Source: an uncultured Oscillibacter sp. (GTDB taxonomy: Bacteria > Bacillota > Clostridia > Oscillospirales > Oscillospiraceae). From it: DNA of 12,261 bases. The position numbers and the translations under genes are program-made. This document shows positions 1 through 7,842 of this stretch, piece after piece; positions within the stretch are counted from its first letter, which is position 1, and each line of letters starts with the position of its first letter. The DNA lies in contig UQMC01000058.1 in the NCBI GenBank assembly GCA_900542115.1, forward strand, positions 1 to 12,261, given 5' to 3'. The notes beneath the pieces are model-generated. The model was not told the DNA's origin and did no database searches. It saw nothing but the letters and a program-made list of their open reading frames with translations.

Positions 1-19
1 AAAATCAAGTTAAATTACC

Positions 20-29
20 ACAATATTGT
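20..29. promoter_or_regulatory. Perfect 10-bp palindrome upstream of the CarD-family gene
   Basis: The sequence ACAATATTGT reads identically on both strands and sits 27 bp upstream of the GTG start, in an AT-rich stretch. It could be part of a promoter -10 region or a small operator. The -35 region would lie at or beyond the window edge, so no promoter can be assigned with confidence. Confidence 0.25.
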
Positions 30-37
30 TTCATTTC

Positions 38-47
38 AGAAAGGAGG
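38..47 (+). promoter_or_regulatory. Ribosome binding site deciding the GTG start of the CarD-family gene
   Basis: AGAAAGGAGG ends 9 nt before the GTG at 57. This near-perfect Shine-Dalgarno sequence supports a GTG start in the frame beginning Met-Tyr-Gln-Thr-Gly, rather than the out-of-frame ATG at 26. Confidence 0.85.
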
Positions 48-56
48 CCCTTTCCC

Positions 57-578
57 GTGTATCAAACAGGCGATCTGCTGATCTATGGCAGCACCGGCGT
101 TTGCCGCGTTCTGTCCATCGACCGGCGGCAGGACTATGTGGATGGCATCAAGCAGGACAAGCTCTATTACCGGCTCAAGCCCCTCCACCAAGGCGGCGTG
201 ATCTATACGCCGGTGGACAACAGCAAGGTGGTCATGCGCCCCGTGATCTCACGGGAGGAGGCCGAGGCCCTCATCGACACCATTCCCACGCTGCAGCCCA
301 TGGTCTGCAAGGCGCCCACCACGCAGGCCCTGACACAGCTCTATCAGGCCAATCTCCGCCAGCATAGCTGCCGCAGCCTTTTGCAGCTCACCATGTCCAT
401 CCACGCCAAGCAGGCGCAGGCGGAGGCTCAAAAACGCCGCCTCGGCATGGTGGACGAGCGGTTCATGAAGCAGGCGGAACAGCTTTTATACGGCGAGCTG
501 TCCGCCGCGCTGGACATTCCCTACGATGAGGTGCAGCCCTATATCGCAAGCCGCATGGAGGCGCTGGTAGGCGCTTGA
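57..578 (+). CDS. CarD family transcriptional regulator
   Basis: This 173-aa protein has the organisation of CarD/CdnL regulators, which bind the RNA polymerase beta subunit through an N-terminal Tudor-like domain and stabilise open promoter complexes. Residues 1-62 carry the typical strand pattern: GDLLIYGSTGVCRV at 5-18, YYRLKPL at 37-43 and VIYTPVDN at 48-55. Residues 66-170 are predicted all-helical, with the segment around AEQLLYGELSAALDI at 139-153 that recurs in CarD C-termini. The length matches the family (about 160-170 aa). The start is a GTG with a strong AGAAAGGAGG site. The gene is monocistronic here, convergent with the rluD-like gene, and both share the terminator just downstream. 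CarD proteins regulate globally, so the neighbours do not show specific targets. The family call is secure; the physiological role is not visible from the sequence. Confidence 0.9.
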   Translation: MYQTGDLLIYGSTGVCRVLSIDRRQDYVDGIKQDKLYYRLKPLHQGGVIYTPVDNSKVVMRPVISREEAEALIDTIPTLQPMVCKAPTTQALTQLYQANLRQHSCRSLLQLTMSIHAKQAQAEAQKRRLGMVDERFMKQAEQLLYGELSAALDIPYDEVQPYIASRMEALVGA

Positions 579-597
579 ACCCTATAAATAAAGAAAC

Positions 598-630
598 GCT
601 CTGATTTCATTGCGAAATCAGAGCATTTTT
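598..630. terminator. Bidirectional intrinsic terminator between convergent genes
   Basis: An 11-bp perfect stem (598-608 GCTCTGATTTC, 614-624 GAAATCAGAGC) closes a 5-nt loop. On the + strand it is followed by ATTTTT. On the - strand it is followed by GTTTCTTTATTT. It starts 19 nt after the CarD-family stop and lies directly at the rluD-like stop codon, so it can end both transcripts. Confidence 0.9.
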
Positions 631-1544
631 CATGTCATGCCTCTGTATTTTTTCAGCTGCCGCTCAAACTCCTCCGGCAGCGGGCAGGAAAGCTCCACCA
701 TCTCCCCGGTGCGGGGGTGGAGGAACCGCAGGCCCACCGCGTGAAGGCACTGACCCTGTAGGCCCGGCACCGCTTTTTTGCTGCCGTACACCGTGTCTCC
801 CAGAATCGGATGGCCGATGTAGGCCATGTGAACGCGAATCTGGTGGGTCCGGCCTGTTTCCAGACGGCACTCCACATACGTTGCCCCCGGGAACCGCTCC
901 AGCGCCGTCCAGTGGGTCACGGCCCGCCGCCCGCCGGACACCACCGCCATCTTCTTTCGGTCGGTGGGGCACCGGCCGATGGGCGCGTCCACCGTGCCGC
1001 TGTCCTCCCGGAGTCCTCCCACCACAATGCAGCGGTAGGTCCGGGCCAGCGTGTGATCCTGAAGCTGCTCCGCGAGGCGCACATGGGCCGTGTCATTTTT
1101 CGCCGCGATGATAAGGCCGGAGGTATCCCGGTCGATGCGGTGGACGATACCCGGCCGCAGTTCGCCGTTGATGCCGGAAAGGCTCTCCCCGCAGTGGTAG
1201 AGCAGCGCATTGACCAGCGTACCGTCCAGGTGTCCCGGTGCTGGGTGTACCACCAGCCCCTTGGGCTTATTGACAACAATGACGTCCGCGTCCTCGTATA
1301 CCACCTCCAGCGGGATGTTCTGAGGAACCACATCTATCGCCTCCGGCGCGGGCCGGGAAACGGTCACGGTCTCGCTGCCGGTCAGCCGGGCATTCTTCGC
1401 CAGCGGGCGGCCCTCCGAGGTGATTCGCCCCTCCTCCGCCAAGCGCTGAAGGGCGGAGCGGCTCAGCCCCGTCTGTTCCGCCAGCCACGCATCCAGACGC
1501 TTTCCCGCATCCTCAGCCGTTGCCTGTAGCGTCATCGGCTCCAT
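630..1544 (-). CDS. rluD: RluA/RluD-family 23S rRNA pseudouridine synthase
   Basis: This 304-aa enzyme isomerises uridine to pseudouridine in RNA, by family mainly 23S rRNA. An S4-like RNA-binding domain covers about residues 10-65 (GKRLDAWLAEQTGLSRSAL). The catalytic domain follows, with NKPKGLVVHPAPGH at 92-105 and the signature HRIDRDTSGLIIAAKN at 135-150. D138 is the expected catalytic aspartate. GRTHQIRVHM at 231-240 is the second conserved block. The open frame extends upstream to 1583, but ATG 1544 has CAGGAGGA six nt before it, so that start is chosen. The gene overlaps the end of lspA by 32 nt; lspA followed by an RluD-type gene is a common Firmicutes order. It is the last gene of the long minus-strand block and ends at the shared terminator. 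The exact target uridine cannot be told from sequence, so the symbol is at the family level. Confidence 0.9.
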   Translation of the reverse strand: MEPMTLQATAEDAGKRLDAWLAEQTGLSRSALQRLAEEGRITSEGRPLAKNARLTGSETVTVSRPAPEAIDVVPQNIPLEVVYEDADVIVVNKPKGLVVHPAPGHLDGTLVNALLYHCGESLSGINGELRPGIVHRIDRDTSGLIIAAKNDTAHVRLAEQLQDHTLARTYRCIVVGGLREDSGTVDAPIGRCPTDRKKMAVVSGGRRAVTHWTALERFPGATYVECRLETGRTHQIRVHMAYIGHPILGDTVYGSKKAVPGLQGQCLHAVGLRFLHPRTGEMVELSCPLPEEFERQLKKYRGMT

Positions 1545-2016
1545 TCGGCTTCCTCCTGTCATGCTTTTCATAAAGGTACACATAGTAGACCGCCCCTAAA
1601 ACGGCGCCGGAAACGATACACATATCCGCCACGTTGAACGTGGGATAGCTGGGCCAGAACTGGAAATGCAGCATATCCACCACATAGCCCAGCCGCAGCC
1701 GGTCGAGAATATTGCCGATGCCGCCGGAGAGGATGAGGCAGCAGGCCAGAATCCCCGCCGGATGCCGCACCACTTTCCGCACCAACAGCCACGCCACCGC
1801 CAGAACGATCACGCCGGTAACGCCCAGCAGCAGCCATTTCTGCCCTGAAAAGCTGGACCATGCGGCGCCGTAATTGTGGACCCGCATCAGCTCCACAAGG
1901 CCCGGCAGCAGGGGAGTGGTCTCCCCCAAAGCCAGATGCGCCGTGGTCCACGCCTTGACCCATTGGTCCAGTCCCAGTGCGGCCAGCCCCAGCAGGCCGA
2001 AAATCCAATAGTACAT
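1513..2016 (-). CDS. lspA: Lipoprotein signal peptidase (signal peptidase II)
   Basis: This 167-aa inner-membrane aspartyl protease cleaves signal peptides from diacylglyceryl-modified prolipoproteins. Four hydrophobic segments are visible (about 3-20, 60-79, 86-102, 132-149). All family motifs are present: DQWVK at 17-21, HNYGAAWS at 47-54, GNILDR at 101-106, VVDM at 112-115 and FNVAD at 127-131. The conserved aspartates are D17, D105, D114 and D131; the catalytic pair is drawn from the C-terminal ones. The start ATG at 2016 follows AAGGAGA by 4 nt and gives a normal-length protein. The open frame runs on to 2211 only as an antiparallel shadow of leader and DUF975 sequence. The gene lies 101 nt after the DUF975 gene and overlaps the rluD-like gene by 32 nt, which suggests translational coupling. 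Confidence 0.95.
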   Translation of the reverse strand: MYYWIFGLLGLAALGLDQWVKAWTTAHLALGETTPLLPGLVELMRVHNYGAAWSSFSGQKWLLLGVTGVIVLAVAWLLVRKVVRHPAGILACCLILSGGIGNILDRLRLGYVVDMLHFQFWPSYPTFNVADMCIVSGAVLGAVYYVYLYEKHDRRKPNGADDATGNG

Positions 2017-2030
2017 ACCCTCTCCTTGCC

Positions 2031-2046
2031 GCGAACCGCCGTTCGC
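2031..2046 (-). promoter_or_regulatory. Small hairpin just upstream of the lspA ribosome binding site
   Basis: GCGAAC-CGCC-GTTCGC forms a perfect 6-bp stem with a 4-nt loop. It ends 3 nt before the AAGGAGA Shine-Dalgarno sequence of lspA. It could modulate ribosome access or mRNA stability. That role is inference. Confidence 0.4.
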
Positions 2047-2084
2047 GCTTTTGCAGAATTTTTCAGAATACGCGCCAAATGCGG

Positions 2085-2111
2085 CGCCGGAGGCGCAGCG
2101 CTCCTCCGGCG
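2085..2111 (-). promoter_or_regulatory. Strong GC hairpin between the DUF975 gene and lspA
   Basis: A 9-bp perfect stem (CGCCGGAGG / CCTCCGGCG) closes a 9-nt loop immediately after the DUF975 stop codon. No U-tract follows on the minus strand (GCATTTGG instead), so it is not a convincing intrinsic terminator. It may protect the upstream mRNA 3' end or act as a processing or attenuation element. Confidence 0.45.
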
Positions 2112-2117
2112 TCCTCT

Positions 2118-2714
2118 TTACCGCATCTGATACCGCGTCAGCTCCTCGTAGAACTTCGTTCGGGCGGCCATGTGATAGGGATAGACCCACAGCGTTCCCA
2201 CGCCGATGCACAGCGCGCCCACGATATACCAGCCCAAAAAGCTGAGATCCAGCACAAAAAGGTCCATCTTATGTCCGTCCATCATCCGGATGCTCTCGTC
2301 CATACAGGCCCGCCAGTCATACTCCGGGCGGTCGACCTTTACAAAAAACGCCTGTGAATAGGAATACGCCTTCACGATACCGGGAACCACCAGCAGCAAG
2401 CCCCACAGGAATGTAAAAAGACTGCTCAACAGGCCCAGCAGCAGCGTGCCGCCGAAATCCTCCGGGAAGCCCCGGAACACGTCCGCTACGTTCATGGGCT
2501 GGCCATCCCGGCTCTGCTTGAGGAACACATACGCCACCCCGTATGTCATGGGGCCGCTCAAAATCAGCGCGCCGATGCCGGACAGCAGTCCGCCTGCCGC
2601 CGAGCAGATGGCCATGGCAATGAAGCATACCGCCAGCGCTGTCAGCCACTCGTTTTTAAAAATACCGCCGCCAAGCTGCGCTCTGGCCTGCGCCTTCAGC
2701 TCCGCTCCTGTCAT
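2118..2714 (-). CDS. DUF975-family integral membrane protein
   Basis: This 198-aa polytopic membrane protein has no known biochemical function. Hydrophobic segments lie at about 24-44, 46-66, 88-113 and 150-178. The C-terminal half carries the pattern I associate with DUF975 proteins: repeated Arg/Met before LFVLDLSFLGWYIVG at 152-166, then GVGTLWVYPY at 171-180 and a final FYEEL motif at 188-192. The start ATG at 2714 has GAGG 6 nt upstream. The gene begins 19 nt after the ftsH stop, so it is very likely co-transcribed with ftsH. Sitting between a membrane protease and signal peptidase II, it could be linked to envelope quality control, but that is association only. The family assignment comes from recalled motifs, not a search. 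Confidence 0.7.
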   Translation of the reverse strand: MTGAELKAQARAQLGGGIFKNEWLTALAVCFIAMAICSAAGGLLSGIGALILSGPMTYGVAYVFLKQSRDGQPMNVADVFRGFPEDFGGTLLLGLLSSLFTFLWGLLLVVPGIVKAYSYSQAFFVKVDRPEYDWRACMDESIRMMDGHKMDLFVLDLSFLGWYIVGALCIGVGTLWVYPYHMAARTKFYEELTRYQMR

Positions 2715-2733
2715 AAAATACCTCGCTTTCCGC

Positions 2734-4587
2734 TTATGCGTCCGCGCCGGTCTCCGCCGGCGCTGTTTCGCCGAATACGGTCAGGAACGCTTCCCGCTCC
2801 ATGGTCTCGTGCTCTAAAAGATAGTGTGCCACGGCGTCCAGCTTATCCCGCTGGGCGGTCAGAATTTCCTGACAACGGCTGTACGCACCGTCCACGATCG
2901 CCCGTACCTCCTCATCGATCTGCGCCGCCACGGCCTCGGAATAGCCCCGGCTGTGGCCCATGGTGCGGCCGATGAACACCTCGTCATGGCCGCTGTCAAA
3001 AGACACGGTCCCCAGCCGCTCGCTCATACCGTACACCGTCACCATTTTCCGGGCGATAGCCGTGGCCCGCTGAATATCGTTACTGGCCCCGGTGGAAATA
3101 TCCCCAAGACACAGCTTCTCCGCCACGCGGCCGCCCAGCAGACCCACGATCTGGTCCTCCATATAGTGCTTGGAGAGGTAGGAACGGTCCTCCTCCGGCA
3201 GAGAAACGGTCATGCCGCCCGCCTGCCCCCGTGGGACAATGGTGATCTGGCTCACCGGGTCCTGCCCCGGCAGAGCGTGCATCACAACGGCATGGCCCGC
3301 CTCGTGATAGGCAGTCAATTCCCGCTCATGCTCCGGGATGACCCGGCTCTTTTTCTCAGGACCGGCAATGACCTTGATCTCCGCGTCCTTCAAATCCTGC
3401 ATGGTGATAAAGTGCTGATTTTTCCGTGCGGCCAACAGCGCGCCCTCGTTGATGAGATTTTCCAGATCCGCGCCGGTAAAGCCGGCGGTACCCCGAGCCA
3501 GGCGGCTCAGATCCACATCCTCCGCCAGAGGCTTACCCTTGGCGTGGACCTTCAGAATTTCCTCCCGGCCCTTGATGTCCGGCAGGCCCACATAGATCTG
3601 CCGGTCAAAGCGGCCCGGACGCAGCAGGGCAGGGTCCAGTACATCCGCCCGGTTCGTGGCGGCAAGGACCACCACGCCCTCATTGGCAGCAAAGCCGTCC
3701 ATCTCCACCAGAAGCTGGTTGAGCGTCTGCTCCCGCTCGTCATGTCCGCCGCCGAGGCCCGTGCCTCTCTGGCGGCCCACGGCATCGATCTCGTCGATGA
3801 ACACAATGGCCGGGGACTGCTTTTTCGCCTGTTCAAAAAGGTCCCGGACGCGGCTTGCGCCCACGCCCACGTACAGCTCCACAAAGTCGGAGCCGGAAAT
3901 GGACAAAAAGCCCACGCCGGCCTCTCCGGCGACAGCCTTGGCCAGCAGCGTCTTGCCGGTGCCCGGAGGGCCTACCAGCAGTACGCCCTTGGGGATTCGG
4001 GCGCCCAAGTCGATATACTTCTTGGGGTCCTTCAAAAACTCCACGATCTCCTGAAGCTCCGCCTTTTCCTCATCGGCGCCGGCCACATCGTCAAACGTGA
4101 CCTTCTTATCCTGATCGTTCAGCGTTCTGATTTGTGCGGAGCCGAATTTCGCCATGCGGTCCGGCCCCATGCCGCCCTGCGCCCGGACACTCATCATGTA
4201 CCACATGGCGCCGAACACCACCGCCATCACCACGTAGGGCAGAATGATCTCCAGCCAATCCGTTCCATCCGGCGGGGGATAGCTGTAGGAGGTCAGGATG
4301 CCCGCGGCCTTCTGCTCCTTTACCAAATCATTGAGGTCATTGTAAAAAAGGGTATAGTCATGAATGCGGCAGCGGGCCGTGCTTCCGTCATGAAGTTGCA
4401 TCACCAGCGTGCTGGAATCCGTGAACTGGAAGGACTCCACCTTCTGCTGCTCAAAAAGCTGCACCATCTGGTCATAGGTCATCTCGTCCTGCCGGTTCAG
4501 GGCTGTCAGCCAGCTAATGCACAAAAATACGATCATCAGCAGCGGCAAAATGCCGATGCCGGGCCTTTTCTTTCCCATTGGGGTCAT
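2734..4587 (-). CDS. ftsH: ATP-dependent zinc metalloprotease FtsH
   Basis: This 617-aa membrane-anchored AAA+ protease degrades misfolded membrane proteins and selected regulators. Domains in order: TM1 about 11-31, external segment 32-111, TM2 about 112-132, AAA+ module about 163-400, protease domain about 410-605. Walker A GPPGTGKT is at 206-213, pore loop FVELYVG at 235-241, Walker B IVFIDE at 261-266, and the second region of homology [20 protein letters not shown] at 310-329. The zinc site is HEAGH at 428-432, with D504 in ASNDIQRAT the expected third ligand. All catalytic elements are intact and the length is ordinary. The start ATG 4587 follows a GGAAGGGGGG purine tract; the in-frame ATG at 4578 is too far from it. 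The order tilS-hpt-ftsH is conserved in Firmicutes, and the gap to hpt is 27 nt. Confidence 0.97.
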   Translation of the reverse strand: MTPMGKKRPGIGILPLLMIVFLCISWLTALNRQDEMTYDQMVQLFEQQKVESFQFTDSSTLVMQLHDGSTARCRIHDYTLFYNDLNDLVKEQKAAGILTSYSYPPPDGTDWLEIILPYVVMAVVFGAMWYMMSVRAQGGMGPDRMAKFGSAQIRTLNDQDKKVTFDDVAGADEEKAELQEIVEFLKDPKKYIDLGARIPKGVLLVGPPGTGKTLLAKAVAGEAGVGFLSISGSDFVELYVGVGASRVRDLFEQAKKQSPAIVFIDEIDAVGRQRGTGLGGGHDEREQTLNQLLVEMDGFAANEGVVVLAATNRADVLDPALLRPGRFDRQIYVGLPDIKGREEILKVHAKGKPLAEDVDLSRLARGTAGFTGADLENLINEGALLAARKNQHFITMQDLKDAEIKVIAGPEKKSRVIPEHERELTAYHEAGHAVVMHALPGQDPVSQITIVPRGQAGGMTVSLPEEDRSYLSKHYMEDQIVGLLGGRVAEKLCLGDISTGASNDIQRATAIARKMVTVYGMSERLGTVSFDSGHDEVFIGRTMGHSRGYSEAVAAQIDEEVRAIVDGAYSRCQEILTAQRDKLDAVAHYLLEHETMEREAFLTVFGETAPAETGADA

Positions 4588-4614
4588 GCGCCCCCCTTCC
4601 GTTTTGTTTGAGTC

Positions 4615-5169
4615 TTACGCCTTTTCGTAAACCTGCGGCTTCAGTACGCCGATATAGGGCAGGTTGCGGTAGAGCTGGGCATAGTCCAGTCCGTAGCCCA
4701 CCACAAATTCGTCCGGCACCACAAAGCCGGACAGGTCCGCGCTTACCGCTTTTTCCCGTCGGGCGGGCTTATCCAGCAGCGTCACGATGGAAATGCTCTT
4801 GGCGCCCTTTGCCAGAAGATAGTTCTTCAAGAAAGCCAGCGTGTTGCCGGAATCGAGAATGTCCTCCACAATGACGATCTCACGGCCGGTAACGTCCTGC
4901 TGAAGATCGTGGCGAATCTGCACCCGTCCGCTGGACACCGTGCCGTTCTGATACGAGCTGACGGACATGAACTCAATGTCGCACATGATCTGCGTGGCCC
5001 GCACCAGATCGGCCATGAAGATGAAGGAGCCCTTCAGAACGCCTAAAAACAGGGGTCTGTGGCCCTGATACTTCTCATGGAGCTGTGCGCCCAGCTCCTG
5101 CACCCGCTTTTTCAGCTCCTCCTCGGATACCAATACCTTCAGGATATCCTTTTCCATCTCACTCGTCAT
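4615..5169 (-). CDS. hpt: Hypoxanthine phosphoribosyltransferase
   Basis: This 184-aa purine-salvage enzyme converts hypoxanthine (and usually guanine) plus PRPP to IMP (or GMP) in the cytosol. The PRPP-binding loop VIVEDILDSGNT spans 99-110, including the acidic E102-D103 pair and D106. Other conserved pieces are LKGSFIFMADL at 45-55, the base-stacking and lysine region LDKPARR at 132-138, and the C-terminal VPDEFVVGYGLDYAQ at 151-165. Two nearby in-frame ATGs compete: GAGGAG lies 1 nt from ATG 5175 but 7 nt from ATG 5169, so 5169 is chosen. The gene overlaps the end of tilS by 11 nt, pointing to translational coupling. In bacilli TilS, Hpt and FtsH are encoded together and physical or regulatory links between them have been described; that is family knowledge. 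Confidence 0.95.
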   Translation of the reverse strand: MTSEMEKDILKVLVSEEELKKRVQELGAQLHEKYQGHRPLFLGVLKGSFIFMADLVRATQIMCDIEFMSVSSYQNGTVSSGRVQIRHDLQQDVTGREIVIVEDILDSGNTLAFLKNYLLAKGAKSISIVTLLDKPARREKAVSADLSGFVVPDEFVVGYGLDYAQLYRNLPYIGVLKPQVYEKA

Positions 5170-6463
5170 GCTCATTCTCCTCTGTCTCTTTCAAAAATAC
5201 TGCCCGCACCGGCATTTCATGCCGGCCCGGCGCAAAATCCGCTTCCGCTTCAAATCCGGGGACCGCCGCGGCCCGTCCGTTCACCCGCAGCACCGGCAAA
5301 GCATCCCGCTCCATCGGGGAAATTCCCCGGTCCGCGCAGAGCCTCTTGAGCGTTCTTCCGTTCAGCCGGTCCCGCGCCTCCCAGCCCGTCACGCTCAGCG
5401 CCGCGCCGGGAGGAACGGAGAGGGGAAGACCCTCATCTGTGTCCGCCGCTATTCTTACCCGCCAGGGGCCGAAGAAAACAGTCTGCCCCGGCAGAATGCG
5501 CTGTGACGCCACGGGCTCCGCCTGCCGCAGCAGCCGCAGCGTTTCCCCCTCCCGCACCGCGATAACGCCGTAGGGAAGGGAAACCTGTCCTCGCTCCAAC
5601 TCCAGCACGGAGTGCACATGGAGATAGCCGATGTCCTTTTCCCGGCCCGCCACGGCGGCAATAGCAATCTGTACCGCCCGGCTCCGCACCGCCTCCGGGG
5701 TGCTGTCCAGCGCCGACACAGGCAGCGCGGCGGACACGCCGGGTACCAGTTCCGCTTTTTTCAGCAGTATCTCCGCCGCTTCATGGAGCGCCGCCTCGTC
5801 CGCCGCCAGCAACGCCGCCGTTCGGGCCATGTTCTCCACGGCCCGGGGATTGGCTGCCCGCAGCACCGGCATTACCCGGTGCCGCAGGAGATTGCGGGTC
5901 ATATCGTCCTTTTCATTGGTAGCGTCCTCCACATGGGGAACGTGATGCGCCTCTGCATACCGCGCCAGCTCCGCCCGGGTCATCCCCAGTAGCGGACGCC
6001 GGATTCTTCCCCGCACCGGCGGAATACCGGTAAGGCCCCGGAGCCCCGTACCCCGCAGCAAATTCAGCAGCATGGTCTCGGCGCTGTCATCGGCATGGTG
6101 GGCGGTCAGGATACAGTCAAAGCCTTCCCGCTGCCGCACCTCCTCCAAAAAGGCATACCGCAGTGTCCGGGCGGCCTCCTCAACGGAAAGCCCCTCCCGT
6201 TCCGCCTTGGCCCGGACATCGCCCCGGCCGGCGAAAAAGGGAATAGCATGGGCGGCGCACCAGTCCCGGACGAACCGCTCGTCCCGGTCGGCGTCCCCAC
6301 CCCGCAGTTGATGGTTAAAGTGGGCGGCAGCGACCCGCCGTCCCTGTGCCTGTCCCCATTGGACCGCCATGGTCAAAAGACACATGGAGTCCAGCCCGCC
6401 GGAAACCGCGCACAGCGCGCCCCGCTCCGGCAGGAAAAAGTCAGGCTCATTCGTCCTCGTCAT
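5159..6463 (-). CDS. tilS: tRNA(Ile)-lysidine synthetase
   Basis: This 434-aa enzyme modifies the wobble cytidine of tRNA-Ile(CAU) to lysidine, using lysine and ATP, so that the tRNA reads AUA and accepts isoleucine. The N-terminal PP-loop ATPase has SGGLDS at 21-26. It is followed by AHFNHQLRG at 47-55, LTAHHADDSAETMLLNLLRG at 119-138, RRPLLG at 155-160 and the DATNEKDDMTRNLLRHRVMP segment around 180-199. A TilS C-terminal domain is visible at about 360-410 (LKRLCADRGIS, RDALPVL). Length and motifs are normal. The start ATG at 6463 overlaps dnaB by 17 nt and has only a weak GGAAAA upstream, so it probably relies on coupling to dnaB translation. The frame continues to 6703 only as a shadow of dnaB. 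Confidence 0.95.
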   Translation of the reverse strand: MTRTNEPDFFLPERGALCAVSGGLDSMCLLTMAVQWGQAQGRRVAAAHFNHQLRGGDADRDERFVRDWCAAHAIPFFAGRGDVRAKAEREGLSVEEAARTLRYAFLEEVRQREGFDCILTAHHADDSAETMLLNLLRGTGLRGLTGIPPVRGRIRRPLLGMTRAELARYAEAHHVPHVEDATNEKDDMTRNLLRHRVMPVLRAANPRAVENMARTAALLAADEAALHEAAEILLKKAELVPGVSAALPVSALDSTPEAVRSRAVQIAIAAVAGREKDIGYLHVHSVLELERGQVSLPYGVIAVREGETLRLLRQAEPVASQRILPGQTVFFGPWRVRIAADTDEGLPLSVPPGAALSVTGWEARDRLNGRTLKRLCADRGISPMERDALPVLRVNGRAAAVPGFEAEADFAPGRHEMPVRAVFLKETEENEHDE

Positions 6464-7799
6464 ATCGGTTTTCCAGCGTGGCAAAAGTGGTGTACTCGGG
6501 CATCCATCGCAGCTCCACCTTGCCGGTCTCGCCATGGCGGTTCTTCGCCACGATGCACTCGGCAATGTTCCGCTTTTCGGAATCTTCATTATAGTAATCG
6601 TCCCGGTACAAAAACAGCACAATATCCGCATCCTGCTCGATGGCGCCGGATTCGCGCAGGTCGGAGAGCATGGGCCGCTTATCATCCCGCTTTTCGTTGG
6701 CACGGGACAACTGGCTCAGACAGATCACCGGCACGTTCAGTTCCTTTGCCATGATCTTCAGCATACGGGACATATCGCTGACCATCTGCTGCCGGTTCTC
6801 GCCGCCCCGGTTATTGCCGGAGGCGGAGGTCATCAACTGCAAATAGTCGATGACCACCAGCGCCAGCCCGTCGATGCGGCGGCACTTGGCGTTCATATCC
6901 GCCACGGACAGCATGGGGTTATCATCGATTCGGATGTCCACCTTGTTCAATACACTGGCCGCCGCCGCGATCTTTTCCCAGTCCGTTTCCCGGAGGGAGC
7001 CGGTCCGCAGCCGCCCGCTCTCCACGCAGGCTTCGGAGCTTAAAAGCCGGGTGGCCAGCTGCTCCCGGGACATTTCCAGAGAGAACACGGCCACGGTCTT
7101 TTTCTCCGACTTTGCCACGTTCAGCGCCACATTCAGTGCAAAGGATGTTTTGCCCATACCGGGTCGGGCCGCCAGCAAAATCAGGTCGGACTTGTTCAGA
7201 CCCGTGATCTTGCGGTCCACGGCGGAAAGGCCGGTGGAAAGTCCCGGCAGGCGGCTTTCGCTCTCGCTCATTTCGCTGAGGCGGTCCAGCACCTCCGGTA
7301 GCACCATCCGCAGCGGCACCATGTCCTGCGCGCTCTGGCCCCGGCGCACGGCATAGATTTTCTGCTCGGCGGCCTCCAAAATTTCGCCCGCCTCACCGAT
7401 TCCCTCCTGCACCAGCGCCGTGATCTCGCCTGCCGCCTGGGCTACGCCCCGCAGCAGCGCTTTGTCCCGCACAATGGCCACATACTCCATGACGTTGGCA
7501 CTGGTGGGCGTGATCTCCATGAGCTGCGCCAGGTAGGAGCGGGTGGTATTTTCATCGTAGGTCCCGGCCTTCCGCATTTCCTCGCAGACGGTGATACCGT
7601 CAATGGGCCGGGCATAGGTGAACATGGTGTAAATGGTCTCGAATATCTCCCGGTTCTGGCGGAGGTAAAAATCCGAGGGCACCAGCTTATCCATTACCTC
7701 CTTGACACAGCCCTCATCAATGAGCATGGAGCCAAGGACCGCCTGTTCCCCCTCTAAGGAGTGGGGCATCTGCCGCAAAAGCAGGTCTTCATTTGCCAC
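6447..7799 (-). CDS. dnaB: Replicative DNA helicase (DnaB family)
   Basis: This 450-aa hexameric helicase unwinds DNA ahead of the replisome and recruits primase (called dnaC in Bacillus). The N-terminal domain (about 8-110) opens with LLLRQMPHSLEGEQAVLGSM at 6-25, typical of DnaB. The RecA-like motor has Walker A ARPGMGKT at 211-218, the SLEMSREQL motif at 240-248 with the likely catalytic E242, Walker B VVIDYLQL at 315-322 and SQLSR at 362-366. The DnaB motif around VAKNRHGETG is at 417-426, where R421 is the probable arginine finger. The start is a GTG at 7799 with AAAGGAGA 6 nt upstream, giving the usual length. Upstream in-frame codons belong to the intergenic repeat region. No intein is present. 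The gene is separated from rplI by a palindrome-rich insert. Confidence 0.96.
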   Translation of the reverse strand: MANEDLLLRQMPHSLEGEQAVLGSMLIDEGCVKEVMDKLVPSDFYLRQNREIFETIYTMFTYARPIDGITVCEEMRKAGTYDENTTRSYLAQLMEITPTSANVMEYVAIVRDKALLRGVAQAAGEITALVQEGIGEAGEILEAAEQKIYAVRRGQSAQDMVPLRMVLPEVLDRLSEMSESESRLPGLSTGLSAVDRKITGLNKSDLILLAARPGMGKTSFALNVALNVAKSEKKTVAVFSLEMSREQLATRLLSSEACVESGRLRTGSLRETDWEKIAAAASVLNKVDIRIDDNPMLSVADMNAKCRRIDGLALVVIDYLQLMTSASGNNRGGENRQQMVSDMSRMLKIMAKELNVPVICLSQLSRANEKRDDKRPMLSDLRESGAIEQDADIVLFLYRDDYYNEDSEKRNIAECIVAKNRHGETGKVELRWMPEYTTFATLENRYDEDE

Positions 7800-7800
7800 G

Positions 7801-7830
7801 GTGCTCTCCTTTCCGCTTCCCCGGAAGCAC
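7801..7830 (-). promoter_or_regulatory. Alternative stems around the dnaB ribosome binding site
   Basis: On the minus-strand mRNA, GTGCT (7830-7826) can pair with AGCAC (7805-7801), placing the AAAGGAGA Shine-Dalgarno sequence in the loop. The segment GCTTCC/GGAAGC (7828-7815) can form a competing hairpin that would leave it free. The pairings are read directly; any regulatory effect is speculative. Confidence 0.3.
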
Positions 7831-7842
7831 AAGTTAGACATA

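Noticed and set aside
2059..2075. TATTCT-like -10 sequence upstream of lspA
   Set aside because: No acceptable -35 element lies 16-18 nt upstream, so an internal promoter is not supported.
2824..4611. 595-codon open frame on the + strand opposite ftsH
   Set aside because: It is an exact antisense shadow of ftsH, produced by high GC at third positions. It has no ribosome site and no recognisable domain.
6464..6703. Upstream extension of tilS to 6703
   Set aside because: It is the shifted-frame shadow of the dnaB C-terminus; TilS proteins begin shortly before the PP-loop motif, as with ATG 6463.
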